This document shows positions 44,662-53,418 of a stretch of 64,000 bases of DNA, in pieces. Under the pieces are notes generated by a model. It did no database searches. It saw only the letters and a program-made list of their open reading frames with translations, and had not been told where the DNA came from. Every line of letters starts with the position of its first letter. The first letter of the stretch is position 1. The stretch comes from Halomonas sp. DQ26W (GTDB lineage Bacteria > Pseudomonadota > Gammaproteobacteria > Pseudomonadales > Halomonadaceae): contig NZ_QPKI01000019.1 of NCBI RefSeq assembly GCF_003339685.1, positions 1 through 64,000 on the forward strand, read 5' to 3'. Both the position numbers and the translations under genes were made by a program.

Positions 44662-45894
44662 TTAAAGGATGGTGGAAGTGTCAGTAGGCTCCTTGCCGTA
44701 GAAATGGCGATAGGCCGGTTCCTTGGGGGTATTGCCCTCAAGGTGCCAGCCGACGACCCGCTCACAGTACTCCCGCTGACTGTCGACCACCCGCTTGAAG
44801 AACTCGCTGTTGTTCGACTCATTCTCGATGACGGTATCCCAGGCCGTAAGCTGGGCCTCGAGAATCGAGTCGGGGGTGATATAGGTCTGTACTCCCTGCT
44901 CCTCGCGCATCCCCTGCAGGTCCTTGGGGTAGCGATCCATGGCCTTCCAGTACATTTCCGACGAGGCAGCCTTGGCGGCGTATTGTAAAATCGCCTGGAA
45001 CTCCTCGGGCAGGCTATCGTGCTTCTGCTTGTTGAGAATGATTTCGAAGGACTCGCAGTCCTGATGGTAGCTGCGCAGCATCCAGGTCTTGCTGACATCG
45101 GGGAAGCCCAGCAGGCGGTCGGATGAGGGGTTGTTGAACTCGGCTCCGTCGAGCAGGCCTCGGTCCATGGCCGGGACGATATCCCCGCCGCCCATGATGG
45201 TGACGGCGGCACCGAATTCGCGCATCAGGTCGGCCGCCAGCCCCACGGTACGGTACTTGAGCCCTTGAAGGTCCTCTACGCTACGAATCGGCTCCTTGAA
45301 CCAGCCCAGGGCCTGGGTCGGCATGGGTCCCGTGAGATAACCGACCAGCGGCAGCTCCATGTCTTCGAGCAGCTCGTTGTAGAGTGCCAAGCCATCGCCA
45401 TTCCAGAACCAGGCCAGGAACTGGTGGGCATCCCAGCCGAACGGCGGCGGGGTTCCGAACAGCGAGAAGGCCTTGTGCTTGCCGTACCAGTAGGCAGCGA
45501 CCCCATGGCCGCCGTCAAGGGCGCCGGAGATCACTGCATCCTGCATCTGCAGTGCGCCCACCACGGCACCGGCAGGCAGCAAGTTCAACCGCAGACGACC
45601 ACCGGACATCTCATTGACGATGCGCACATAATCGGCGGCAAACTCGTGGAAGATATCCTGGTTGGGCCAGGTACTCTGGAAACGCAGGGTCGTGGTCTGG
45701 GCCACGGCGATACTGGGAAAGCCTACCGCGGCAACGGCACCGGCACCCACGGCGGCGGCCGAGCCGGTAAGAAAGCGACGGCGGGATTGTCGGTCGGTGC
45801 TGGCGGCAGCTGATGTGGCGGAATCTGTTGCAGTAGAGGCCGTAGCGGCGCGGTCAACGATCGGCTGGTCAGCCGGTTGCTTGTTGTAAGCCAT
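44662..45894 (-). CDS. TRAP solute-binding protein (DctP type, Tat-exported)
   Basis: This 410-residue periplasmic binding protein has a long leader of about 65 residues. It contains a Tat motif, SRRRFLTGSAAAVGAGAVAAVG, so it is probably exported folded. The DctP core contains LRFQSTWPNQDIFHEFAADYVRIVNEMSGGRLRLNLLPAG (outline), WFKEPIRSVEDLQGLKYRTVGL with the carboxylate-binding Arg, and AVTIMGGGDIVPAMDRGLLDGAEF. The AAYWYGKHKAFSLFGTPPPFGWD segment marks the mannitol/2-oxoacid-like DctP branch. It is first in the TRAP operon. Confidence 0.9.
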   Translation of the reverse strand: MAYNKQPADQPIVDRAATASTATDSATSAAASTDRQSRRRFLTGSAAAVGAGAVAAVGFPSIAVAQTTTLRFQSTWPNQDIFHEFAADYVRIVNEMSGGRLRLNLLPAGAVVGALQMQDAVISGALDGGHGVAAYWYGKHKAFSLFGTPPPFGWDAHQFLAWFWNGDGLALYNELLEDMELPLVGYLTGPMPTQALGWFKEPIRSVEDLQGLKYRTVGLAADLMREFGAAVTIMGGGDIVPAMDRGLLDGAEFNNPSSDRLLGFPDVSKTWMLRSYHQDCESFEIILNKQKHDSLPEEFQAILQYAAKAASSEMYWKAMDRYPKDLQGMREEQGVQTYITPDSILEAQLTAWDTVIENESNNSEFFKRVVDSQREYCERVVGWHLEGNTPKEPAYRHFYGKEPTDTSTIL

Positions 45895-46045
45895 TGCATA
45901 CTCCCGTAATTATCATTGTTCTAATGCCTACTTTCCCCGCCGGCCATCCGGGGGGCAGTGGTCCCGAGGCATCCTGCCTTTGCTGGCGTAGCCTGCAGTG
46001 CTCCCTGCTGGCAGTCGGTTATAACAGGTATAGCTGACATAACGC

Positions 46046-46061
46046 GTTCTGCAAGCAGAAC
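46046..46061. promoter_or_regulatory. Inverted repeat upstream of dctP
   Basis: GTTCTGC-AA-GCAGAAC is a perfect dyad with 7-bp arms, 152 bp before dctP and 290 bp before the BCCT gene. The tight 16-bp form suits a LacI, GntR or TetR operator. No regulator gene is adjacent, so the cognate protein is unknown. Confidence 0.4.
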
Positions 46062-46128
46062 CGAGTGCTTTCGTGACGTTTACCGGCTAACAGTGAACGC
46101 AGGGTTGAAGCTTTGACAGGATGTGCGT

Positions 46129-46156
46129 ATTTTATTTGAACGTTCATTTAATAAAA
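46129..46156. promoter_or_regulatory. BetI-like operator
   Basis: TGAACGTTCA (46137-46146) is a perfect dyad extended by A/T arms (ATTTTATT on the left, TTTAATAAAA on the right). It closely resembles the ATTGAACGTTCAAT site known for the choline-responsive repressor BetI. It overlaps the region just downstream of a TTGACA box, 205 bp before the BCCT carrier gene, as expected for a choline-induced betT. Confidence 0.65.
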
Positions 46157-46350
46157 ACGCTTCCCGTCATCCAGCCGTCGAACCAGGCAGCTGACAGTGA
46201 GCCGAAAGGAGTGGCGTCTCCTGCGGCTGATTCGACTGGCCTTGCCCGAATACCAGGCAGGCGTGCTTTCGATTGTGGAGAACAATCCACAGCGCGTCTT
46301 GGTGTCGGAAACCGGCGGGGGTCCATCCAACCGAAAGGAGTAGGCTCTGC

Positions 46351-48399
46351 ATGGCGCATAGCAATTTGCTTCCCGACCGACGCGATCGACTGAATCCCGT
46401 GGTGTTCCATGGCTCCGTCGCCGGTATATTGGTCTTTCTGGTCTTGACCATGACCTTCACTGAACAGGCCGGCGCCTTCTTCGATGCCGGCCTGGCCTGG
46501 GTCAGCCAGACTTTCGGCTGGTACTACATGCTGGCGGTGCTCGCCTACCTGATCTTCGTGATTGCCATCGGCCTATCACGCTTCGGTAGCATTCGCCTCG
46601 GTCCCGATCATTCGCGGCCTGAGTTCTCGCTGCTCTCCTGGTCAGCGATGCTGTTTGCCGCCGGCATCGGTATCGACCTGCTGTTCTTCAGCGTTGCCGA
46701 GCCGGTCGCCCACTACCTGGCACCGCCGGACATGACCCCGGAAAGCCAGGAGGCGATGCGTGCCGCCGTGGTCCAGACCTTCATGCATTGGGGGCTCTCC
46801 GGCTGGGGGCTTTATGTGCTGATGGGTATGGCACTGGCCTATTTCAGCTATCGTCACCGCCTGCCGCTGGCCATTCGCAGCGCGCTCTACCCACTGCTCG
46901 GCAAGCGCATCCATGGCCCCATCGGTAACGCCGTGGATATCACCGCGGTCATCTCCACCGTATTCGGCATCGCCACCAGCCTGGGCATCGGCGTGATGCA
47001 GCTCAACTACGGGCTGGCCTACATGTTCGACGTGCCCGAGAGCCTCTCGGTGCAAATCATCCTGATCGCCCTGGTGGTGATCCTCGCCACCATTTCGGTG
47101 GTCAGCGGCGTGGAGAAGGGCATCCGGCGCCTGTCGGAGTTCAACATGCTGCTGGCACTGGCACTCCTGCTGTTCGTGCTGTTCCAGGGCCACACCCTGC
47201 AACTGCTCGACATGGCGGTGAACAACGCCGGCGACTATTTCTCCACCTTCATTGCCAAGAGCTTCGATACCTACGCCTTTGCCGGCGACGCCGCCAACGA
47301 ATGGAAAATGTGGTGGACGATCTTCTTCTGGGGCTGGTGGATCGCCTGGACGCCCTTCGTCGGCCTGTTCCTGGCGCGCATTTCCCGTGGCCGCACCATT
47401 CGCCAATTCGTCGCCGGCGCCCTCGGCATCCCGCTGGCCTTCATGATGGTGTGGATGTCGGTATTCGGTAACAGCGGGATCGAACTGGTGGCCAATCAGG
47501 GAATTGTCGAACTTGGCGAGCAGGCCCTGAACACCCCGCAGACCACGATGTATACCCTGCTTGAGTACTACCCCTATATCGGCCTGACCGCCGCCGTGGT
47601 CACCGTGCTCGGCATCGTCTTCTTCATCACCTCGGCAGACTCCGGCGCCCTGGTGCTCGCCAACTTCACCTCGATCCTGTCCGACGTGAACCACGACGCG
47701 CCGATCAAGCTACGCATCTTCTGGTCGATGATGATCGGCCTGGTAACGGTGGCGCTGCTGATGGCGGGAGGCCTGGCGGCGCTACAGAGCGCGGTGGTGA
47801 TCACCGCCCTGCCGTTCTCGGTGGTGATCTTCGCGATCATGGTGGGGATGTACAAGGCACTCAAGATCGAGGGCAGCAAGGCCGACGCGCGACGCTTGGT
47901 GACCGGGACCGCACCTGGCGGCGACTGGCGCGAGCGCCTGGATAGGGCTCTCGATACGTCCAACCGTGCCGGTGCCGCCGCCACCATCGAGCATGCGATT
48001 CGTCCGGCACTGACCCAGTTCGCCCAGGAACTGGAGAGCCGCGGCCAGACCGCCAACGTAACCGAAGAACATCTCGAGGGCGAAGCCCTGCCGAGCCTGA
48101 CGCTGCAAGTGGACCTGAGCGAGGCTGCCAGCTTCGTCTATCAAGTGTGTCCGCACCGCATGCGCACGCCGAGCTTCCTGCCGGCGGACGACGACTACTA
48201 CGTACGCCTCGACGTCTACCTGGCAGAAGGCGGTCTGGAGAAGGACCTCAACGGCTTCACCCGTGGCCAGACCATCGCCGATGTGCTCTCGGAATACGAG
48301 CGCCACCTGCACTTTCTGGCACTCGCCGGCCAAGGCGGTAATGTACAGGCCATGCCCGGCGCGGTAGGGGAACCACCCGCAGCGGCCAGCCAGGCCTAG
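46351..48399 (+). CDS. betT: BCCT choline/betaine transporter (BetT-like)
   Basis: This 682-residue inner-membrane symporter has 12 membrane segments and a long cytoplasmic C-terminal domain of about 170 residues, the length typical of BetT rather than BetP or OpuD. Hallmarks are the substrate-binding WWTIFFWGWWIAWTPFVGLFLARISRG box (outline: MWWTIFFWGWWIAWTPFVG), GIATSLGIGVMQLNYGL and TSADSGALVLANFTS. BetT imports choline for conversion to glycine betaine. The BetI-like operator upstream supports choline. The ATG at 46351 follows AAAGGAG; the longer upstream frame is rejected. Confidence 0.85.
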   Translation: MAHSNLLPDRRDRLNPVVFHGSVAGILVFLVLTMTFTEQAGAFFDAGLAWVSQTFGWYYMLAVLAYLIFVIAIGLSRFGSIRLGPDHSRPEFSLLSWSAMLFAAGIGIDLLFFSVAEPVAHYLAPPDMTPESQEAMRAAVVQTFMHWGLSGWGLYVLMGMALAYFSYRHRLPLAIRSALYPLLGKRIHGPIGNAVDITAVISTVFGIATSLGIGVMQLNYGLAYMFDVPESLSVQIILIALVVILATISVVSGVEKGIRRLSEFNMLLALALLLFVLFQGHTLQLLDMAVNNAGDYFSTFIAKSFDTYAFAGDAANEWKMWWTIFFWGWWIAWTPFVGLFLARISRGRTIRQFVAGALGIPLAFMMVWMSVFGNSGIELVANQGIVELGEQALNTPQTTMYTLLEYYPYIGLTAAVVTVLGIVFFITSADSGALVLANFTSILSDVNHDAPIKLRIFWSMMIGLVTVALLMAGGLAALQSAVVITALPFSVVIFAIMVGMYKALKIEGSKADARRLVTGTAPGGDWRERLDRALDTSNRAGAAATIEHAIRPALTQFAQELESRGQTANVTEEHLEGEALPSLTLQVDLSEAASFVYQVCPHRMRTPSFLPADDDYYVRLDVYLAEGGLEKDLNGFTRGQTIADVLSEYERHLHFLALAGQGGNVQAMPGAVGEPPAAASQA

Positions 48400-48551
48400 A
48401 AACCCGGTGGCTTGAACCGACTGGTTTGAACCGCTGGCGGCGCCCCAGGGCGCCGCCGTTTTGCGTCAGTCCTCTCCTACCTTGGCCGTCTTGCGCCGGT
48501 TCCTCGCCACGACGTAGCGTATTACAAGCCTTTTCCCACCCAGGAATCGCC

Positions 48552-50303
48552 ATGTCCCGTCACTCGCTCAAGCCTCGCTACCGACTGCCCATGCCCGGCA
48601 GCGCACTGCTTGCCGCCTGGCGCGAGGGCTATGGACTCGCCGAACTGCGTCGCGACCTGATGGCCGGTCTAACGATCGGCATCGTTGCCGTGCCACTCTC
48701 CATGGCACTAGCCATCGCCACCGGCGTGCCGCCCCAGCACGGACTCTATACCGCCATTGTTGCCGGTGCCATCATCGCGCTGACCGGCGGCTCACGCTTC
48801 AATATTTCCGGCCCCACAGCGGCCTTCGTGGTGATCCTGTTCCCCATCGTCGCCAGTCATGGCGTCGGGGGCCTACTTATCGCCACCCTGATGGCAGGGC
48901 TGATCCTGGTGGCACTGGGGCTGGCGCGGTTGGGTAGCCTGATCCAGTTCGTGCCCTATCCAGTGGTACTGGGCTTTACCGCCGGCATCGCCGTGGTGAT
49001 CGCCTTGCTGCAGCTTCCCGACTTCCTGGGACTCAACGAAGTCCCGCTGGGTGACAGTACGCTGCACAACCTGGCGCTCGTTCTGCGCGCATTGCCGACC
49101 CTGGCCCCAGCGGAAGTCGGCGTGGGGCTGCTCACCCTGGCGACCCTGATCCTCTGGCCACGGCTCAAGGTGCCGGTGCCGGTGCCGGCCCCCCTGGTCG
49201 GCCTGGTCGTGGGCACCCTGGCCGCCCAGGCGGTGATACCGCTGGGTATCGAAATCGATACCATTGCCTCGCGCTTCAGCTGGGAATTCCAGGGTCAGAC
49301 CGGCAGCGGCATTCCGCCTTTTGCGCCGGACCTGGTACTCCCCTGGCGCCTTCCGGGCCCGGACGGGACACCACTCGTGGTGAACTTCACCCTGATCCGG
49401 GAGCTGCTAGGCCCGGCACTGGCCATCGCCATGCTGGCCGCCATCGAGTCACTGCTCTGTGCCGTGGTGGCCGACGGCCTAACTCGCACCCGGCATGAGC
49501 CCAATGCCGAGCTGGTGGGCCAGGGGCTCGGTAATATCGTGGTGCCCTTTTTCGGTGGCATTACCGCCACAGCGGCCCTGGCACGAACCGCCACCAACAT
49601 TCGCAGCGGGGCCTTCTCTCCGGTGGCAGCCGTGGTGCATTCCGTGGTGGTGCTGCTGGCGGTGGTGGCGCTCGCCGGGGTGCTGGGGCTCGTTCCCATG
49701 GCGGCACTCGCCGCCCTGCTGTTCATCATCGCCTGGAACATGAGCGAGGCACGCCATTTCGTTCACACCCTGAAGAGCGCCCCGGGCAGCGATGTGGCGA
49801 TACTGGTGATCTGCTTCGGCCTGACGGTGATCTTCGACATGGTGCTCGCCGTCGCCGTGGGAATTGGCCTTGCCGCCGCACTTTTCATTCGCCGTATGGC
49901 GGAGATTACCCATGCCCGCCGACTCGACCCGGGCGACAGCGAACTGGCTCGCAGCCTGCCACGCCAAGTGGCACTCTATGATGTCAACGGACCGCTGTTC
50001 TTCGGCGCCGCCGAGAAGGCCATCTCGTCACTGCGTATCGTCGACCCGGAGGTAAAAGTGGTGATGCTCGACATGCGCGACGTCCCCAGCCTCGACACCA
50101 CCGCCATCGTCGCTCTGCAGTCGCTGATCGAGGAGCTACGCAGCCGCAACGTGGGCCTGATCTTCATCGGCATGCCCGCGCGCATGGTCATGAAGTTGCG
50201 TCGTGCCGGCCTCTATCGCGAGGCCGGTCAACTCTCAGCCGTGAACCACCTGGACCACGCCCAGCGACTAGCGCGGCACTGGTTGGCGAAGCGAGAGCGA
50301 TGA
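48552..50303 (+). CDS. SulP transporter with STAS domain (DauA-like)
   Basis: This 583-residue inner-membrane carrier begins with a cytoplasmic tail, then RRDLMAGLTIGIVAVPLSMALAIATGVPPQHGLYTAI, the SulP signature. GGSRFNISGPTAAFVVILFPI and FGGITATAALARTATNIRSGAFSP are the two substrate half-helices. A C-terminal STAS domain (from about 470) has PLFFGAAEKAISSL and VPSLDTTAIVALQSLIEEL. The sequence style and length resemble DauA/YchM, a C4-dicarboxylate carrier, although other SulP proteins move bicarbonate. The start at 48552 is preferred. A Usp gene lies convergent, 34 bp downstream. Confidence 0.88.
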   Translation: MSRHSLKPRYRLPMPGSALLAAWREGYGLAELRRDLMAGLTIGIVAVPLSMALAIATGVPPQHGLYTAIVAGAIIALTGGSRFNISGPTAAFVVILFPIVASHGVGGLLIATLMAGLILVALGLARLGSLIQFVPYPVVLGFTAGIAVVIALLQLPDFLGLNEVPLGDSTLHNLALVLRALPTLAPAEVGVGLLTLATLILWPRLKVPVPVPAPLVGLVVGTLAAQAVIPLGIEIDTIASRFSWEFQGQTGSGIPPFAPDLVLPWRLPGPDGTPLVVNFTLIRELLGPALAIAMLAAIESLLCAVVADGLTRTRHEPNAELVGQGLGNIVVPFFGGITATAALARTATNIRSGAFSPVAAVVHSVVVLLAVVALAGVLGLVPMAALAALLFIIAWNMSEARHFVHTLKSAPGSDVAILVICFGLTVIFDMVLAVAVGIGLAAALFIRRMAEITHARRLDPGDSELARSLPRQVALYDVNGPLFFGAAEKAISSLRIVDPEVKVVMLDMRDVPSLDTTAIVALQSLIEELRSRNVGLIFIGMPARMVMKLRRAGLYREAGQLSAVNHLDHAQRLARHWLAKRER

Positions 50304-50337
50304 CCGGGCGCGAGACCATCTTCCACCGGCGCTGAGT

Positions 50338-50865
50338 TCAAGCCTCAGCGACATTGATAATCATCATGGGGATCGAAAGGTGGCGCAGGACATCCTCGGT
50401 CACGCTGCCTTGAAGCAACCGCTTCACGCCGGCACGTCCGTGGCTGGCCATGGCCACCAGCGACACGCGCTGCAGTTTAGCGACTTCGACGATTTCCTCG
50501 GCCGGCTTGCCAAAGTGGATGGCGACCGAGACGTCGTAGCCCTTCGATCGCAGGTCAGCGATGTCATTGTCCAGCTCACGACGAAGCTGCTCTTCGAAGG
50601 GACTCCAGCCCGTGTCTCGAAAGAGGGCATGAGGATCCACCTCTTCGGCCCGTGCCGTCACGGCACCGTAGGGCCCCAAGTCACCACTCATGATCATCGG
50701 CCGAGTGATGATGTTGCTCGAGTCGAACTGGCTGGCGGGCACCCGGTCGGCCCGCAGCAGGAGAATCTCATAGCGATCGGGACCGAAGAACTCACACACC
50801 GCCGGGAGAATCTTGCGGCTGACGTCCGAATCGTCTAATGGAATGAGAATCTTTTGCTTGTCCAT
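50338..50865 (-). CDS. Universal stress protein
   Basis: This 175-residue single-domain Usp starts KILIPLDDSDVSRKILPAV and ends VSLVAMASHGRAGVKRLLQGSVTEDVLRHLSIPMMII. The last segment carries the G-x2-G-x9-G-[ST] nucleotide-binding pattern. An insert of about 25 residues (RVPASQFDSSNIITRPMIMSG) makes it longer than the usual 140-150. The gene is convergent with a SulP carrier and has a good ribosome site. No operon partner lies downstream on its strand. Confidence 0.9.
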   Translation of the reverse strand: MDKQKILIPLDDSDVSRKILPAVCEFFGPDRYEILLLRADRVPASQFDSSNIITRPMIMSGDLGPYGAVTARAEEVDPHALFRDTGWSPFEEQLRRELDNDIADLRSKGYDVSVAIHFGKPAEEIVEVAKLQRVSLVAMASHGRAGVKRLLQGSVTEDVLRHLSIPMMIINVAEA

Positions 50866-51119
50866 GGCGCCTGTCCTGTACCTGAAAGGTTGAGGGCGAT
50901 AACCGTTTGATGATTTTCTCTATTAGCTTAGTCGACGCCCCAGGTACGTACACTCCCGGTAGTGGACCCAGCACAAGCCGCCCCTTGTCTTTCAGGCCTC
51001 GTCGATTACGTCTCTCCCTGCAGGGTGGCGACGAGCCCCCGTACACCGCCATGCTGTGGGTCTGCAGCACCACGGCAAGCGTACCGCCTGCCCGTGCAGA
51101 CGGTACGCGCTTGCTCTCG

Positions 51120-51159
51120 TCAGTTGCGAGGTTCAGTTGCGAGGGTTCAGTTGCGAGGG
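51120..51159. repeat. Triple 13-14 bp tandem repeat at the cupin stop codon
   Basis: TCAGTTGCGAGG occurs at 51120, 51133 and 51147. The third copy encodes the last residues and the TGA of the cupin gene on the minus strand. The first two lie just beyond the stop, in other frames. It looks like a recent slippage duplication. Confidence 0.7.
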
Positions 51160-51641
51160 TCATCCGCCGGATCGACGTACTCGATGCCCCAGGGGCCTTC
51201 GCCATGCAGTTGGATGATCGTCTCGCCCTGGGCGTAGCCGAACATGGCATCGCCCGGCGACATGATGGCGTAGCCACCGACGGGCAAGGACTGGGTGGCC
51301 TCGCGATCAAAGCTCTCTCCATGAGCGAAGTGCAGGGTGCCTTCTAGCACCGTGACCCGCTCGTAGGCCGGGTGCACGTGAGGCTTGATCTCGTAACCAT
51401 CTGCCAGCCGAAGCCGGAACGTGAAGGGCGCCTCCTCCCCGAGATCGCCCTCGATGATGGCGATCTCGGCCCCCTTGCCCATGGAGCCCACCGGCCCCCA
51501 GGTCAGGTCGTCGGGCGTGCCCAGCACGTGGCCCTCGCCATGGTAGGTTTCCGCCTGCAGCGCACCGGCTGCCAGGCCCAGGGAAAGGATCGCGGCGGTC
51601 AGGATACCGGCCTTGGTGGTGATAAGGTTGTACTTGTTCAT
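51147..51641 (-). CDS. Exported cupin-domain protein
   Basis: This 164-residue protein has a signal peptide (AGILTAAILSLGLAAGALQA) and one cupin barrel. Motif 1 is EIKPHVHPAYERVTVLEGTLHFAHG, with two His and a Glu as metal ligands, and motif 2 is GYAIMSPGDAMFGYA. It would act in the periplasm; the ligand or reaction is unknown. It lies 74 bp after a methyltransferase gene on the same strand and should share its ECF-type promoter. The last codons overlap a tandem repeat. Confidence 0.82.
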   Translation of the reverse strand: MNKYNLITTKAGILTAAILSLGLAAGALQAETYHGEGHVLGTPDDLTWGPVGSMGKGAEIAIIEGDLGEEAPFTFRLRLADGYEIKPHVHPAYERVTVLEGTLHFAHGESFDREATQSLPVGGYAIMSPGDAMFGYAQGETIIQLHGEGPWGIEYVDPADDPRN

Positions 51642-51715
51642 GTCTCTTCTCCTCAGGGTGAATCCTTTATTGTCGAAAATTACTGCTATTTTCGGTAAGT
51701 CACTGTCGCCGAGCT

Positions 51716-52510
51716 TCAGCGCTTGATCGCCAGCAGCGAGAGGCTCTTGACGCCATAGGACTCGCTGGCGCCACGTGCCGAATCGGTCAGAAAGCGATAC
51801 TCCGGATGCTCGCGAAGGGTCTGGATCACGAAGCCCGCCGACTCGGTGACGGCCACATAGTCATCCTGCTGCATCGCCCCGCCGATGCAGGCGGCCCACA
51901 AGGTGGCGTTGCAGGAGACGCTCTCGGGCAGGGCCTTTTCAGTGACGATATCGGCAAGTGCCAGGCGTCCGCCGGGCTTCAACACCCGCGCCGCCTCGGC
52001 GAAGACCCTTGGCTTGTCCGCCGACAGGTTGATTACGCCATTGCTGATGACGGCATCGATACTGCCATCGGCGAAGGGTGGCGATTCGATATAGCCGGCA
52101 TGGAATTCGACATTGGCAAACCCCGCTTGCCGGGCCAGACGGGCGGCCTTCTCACGCTGGGCCGCGGTCATGTCGAGCCCCTGAACACGGCCCTCGGCGC
52201 CTACCGCCAGGGCAGCGATCAGGCTGTCCATGCCGGAGCCGCTGCCGAGGTCAAGCACCGACTCGCCGGGAAGCAGCGCCAGCATATCGAAGAAGTGGCC
52301 AACACCAGCGAAGGAGTCGATGGCCGCGGCCGGAATCCGGTCGAGTGCATTCGGGTCATAGCCCAGCCGCTCGGCCAGTTCACGACCCATCTCGAAATGG
52401 AAGTCATGCTCCGGCGTCTCTGCCACCTCGTGGTACATCGCCTTGACCCGCTCTTCCAGTTCTATTCGATCCACCGTGGCGGGTGTTGTCGCTTGAGCAC
52501 TCATAGCCAT
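51716..52510 (-). CDS. SAM methyltransferase, ArsM-like but lacking an arsenic Cys
   Basis: This 264-residue class I methyltransferase has the SAM site SVLDLGSGSGMDSLIAAL and acidic strand RVQGLDMTAAQREKA. The layout AGYIESPPFADGSIDAVISNGVINLSADKPRVFAEAARVLKPGGRLALADIV (outline) and AACIGGAMQQDDY closely follows arsenite methyltransferases. However, the first conserved arsenic-binding Cys (SNCVIN in ArsM) is Gly here, so arsenite is doubtful as substrate. It is divergent from an ECF sigma operon that encodes a paralogue, and has an ECF-type promoter of its own. The start at 52510 has GGAGAG. Cupin follows downstream. Confidence 0.8.
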   Translation of the reverse strand: MAMSAQATTPATVDRIELEERVKAMYHEVAETPEHDFHFEMGRELAERLGYDPNALDRIPAAAIDSFAGVGHFFDMLALLPGESVLDLGSGSGMDSLIAALAVGAEGRVQGLDMTAAQREKAARLARQAGFANVEFHAGYIESPPFADGSIDAVISNGVINLSADKPRVFAEAARVLKPGGRLALADIVTEKALPESVSCNATLWAACIGGAMQQDDYVAVTESAGFVIQTLREHPEYRFLTDSARGASESYGVKSLSLLAIKR

Positions 52511-52564
52511 GGTCGCTCTCCTCTGTGGCTGAATTTCACGACATCGAATTGCCGTGTGCCCCAA

Positions 52565-52591
52565 GGACGCATCGACACCCGTGATTGTTCC
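52565..52591 (-). promoter_or_regulatory. ECF-type promoter for the methyltransferase-cupin unit
   Basis: On the minus strand GGAAC (52591-52587), 17 bases, then CGTCC (52569-52565) gives the classic ECF -35/-10 arrangement, 55 bp before the methyltransferase start. The plus-strand promoter of the divergent sigma operon has the same two boxes and the same spacer length. Confidence 0.65.
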
Positions 52592-52625
52592 AAGGAATGA
52601 CAGCCACTGTGACGACAGTCGGGCG

Positions 52626-52652
52626 GGAACCATTGCGACCCGTGCCGCGTCC
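52626..52652 (+). promoter_or_regulatory. ECF-type promoter for the sigma operon
   Basis: GGAAC (52626-52630), 17 bases, then CGTCC (52648-52652) lies about 137 bp before the sigma start. It duplicates, on the other strand, the promoter at 52565-52591, and suggests autoregulation by the ECF factor encoded downstream. Confidence 0.65.
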
Positions 52653-52788
52653 CTGTCACAAACGCGATTTGCCCGCTGCCCGGGGACGTTCCATGCTCAA
52701 GAGGTGACCCATGACCCGCACCAGCCAGCTCACCCTCACCTCGACGGTATGGCTTGTTGCCCTTCGGCGGGTCGAACCGGGGGATGTC

Positions 52789-53418
52789 ATGACATTCCGC
52801 GACGCCACCCACCGGCGGCAGTGGTTCGAACAGCGCCTGGAGCCTTTGATGGATCGGCTCTTCGGTACGGCGCTGCGCCTCACCCGCAACCCCGACGATG
52901 CCGAGGATATCGTCGCCGAAGCGGTGGTCAGGGCCTGGGCACGACTCGATAAGCTACGCGACCCCGAGCGCTTCGACGCCTGGCTGTTCCATATCCTCAC
53001 CAACACCTTCATCAGCGAGTGGCGCCGACAGCAGAGTCGCCCCCGGGCCGCAGCCGATAGTGACACCGCATCGCCGGATGCTATCGATGCCGACGGCTTC
53101 ACCCTGTTCCAGCAGCTGCACCAGCCCTTTCTGCTCTGGTGGGGCAGCCTGGAGGACCAGTTCTTCAACAGCCTGCTGCAGGAGGAACTGCAAGAGGCAC
53201 TGGATACGCTTCCCGACCCATACCGGGTAGCAATTGTGCTGGTCGAAGTACAGGGTTATACGTATGAAGAAGTGTCCGGTCTGCTCGGTATCCCGCTGGG
53301 TACCGTCCGCTCACGGCTGAACCGGGCGCGCTCGCTGCTGCAGAAGCGGCTCTGGCAACAGGCCAGGGATGCCGGCATGGCAGCCGGCCATGCCGACAAG
53401 GGAGGGCAGAAGCCATGA
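52789..53418 (+). CDS. ECF sigma factor of the methyltransferase module
   Basis: This 209-residue ECF sigma factor has region 2 in LMDRLFGTALRLTRNPDDAEDIVAEAVVRAWARLDKL, with the DAEDIVAEA core-binding helix, and RFDAWLFHILTNTFISEWRRQ. Region 4 is LPDPYRVAIVLVEVQGYTYEEVSGLLGIPLGTVRSRLNRARSLLQKRL. A linker of about 45 residues with many Asp and Ala separates them. The ATG at 52789 follows GGGGG; an in-frame ATG at 52711 would overlap the promoter region. It overlaps an anti-sigma gene by 4 bp. Two mirror GGAAC-N17-CGTCC promoters flank its upstream region. Confidence 0.9.
   Translation: MTFRDATHRRQWFEQRLEPLMDRLFGTALRLTRNPDDAEDIVAEAVVRAWARLDKLRDPERFDAWLFHILTNTFISEWRRQQSRPRAAADSDTASPDAIDADGFTLFQQLHQPFLLWWGSLEDQFFNSLLQEELQEALDTLPDPYRVAIVLVEVQGYTYEEVSGLLGIPLGTVRSRLNRARSLLQKRLWQQARDAGMAAGHADKGGQKP

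Larger units (their letters stand above)
45895..46350. other. Divergent regulatory region, dctP / BCCT carrier
   Basis: This 456-bp region has no supported gene. It contains an inverted repeat at 46046-46061, a BetI-like operator at 46129-46156, a TTGACA at 46113-46118, a TGTGGA-GAACAA-TCCACA hairpin at about 46274-46291, and two copies of CCGAAAGGAGT (46202-46212 and 46330-46340), the second being the BCCT ribosome site. Confidence 0.6.

Noticed and set aside
51716-52510. Calling the methyltransferase ArsM
   Set aside because: A key arsenic-binding Cys is replaced by Gly and there are no other arsenic-resistance genes nearby.
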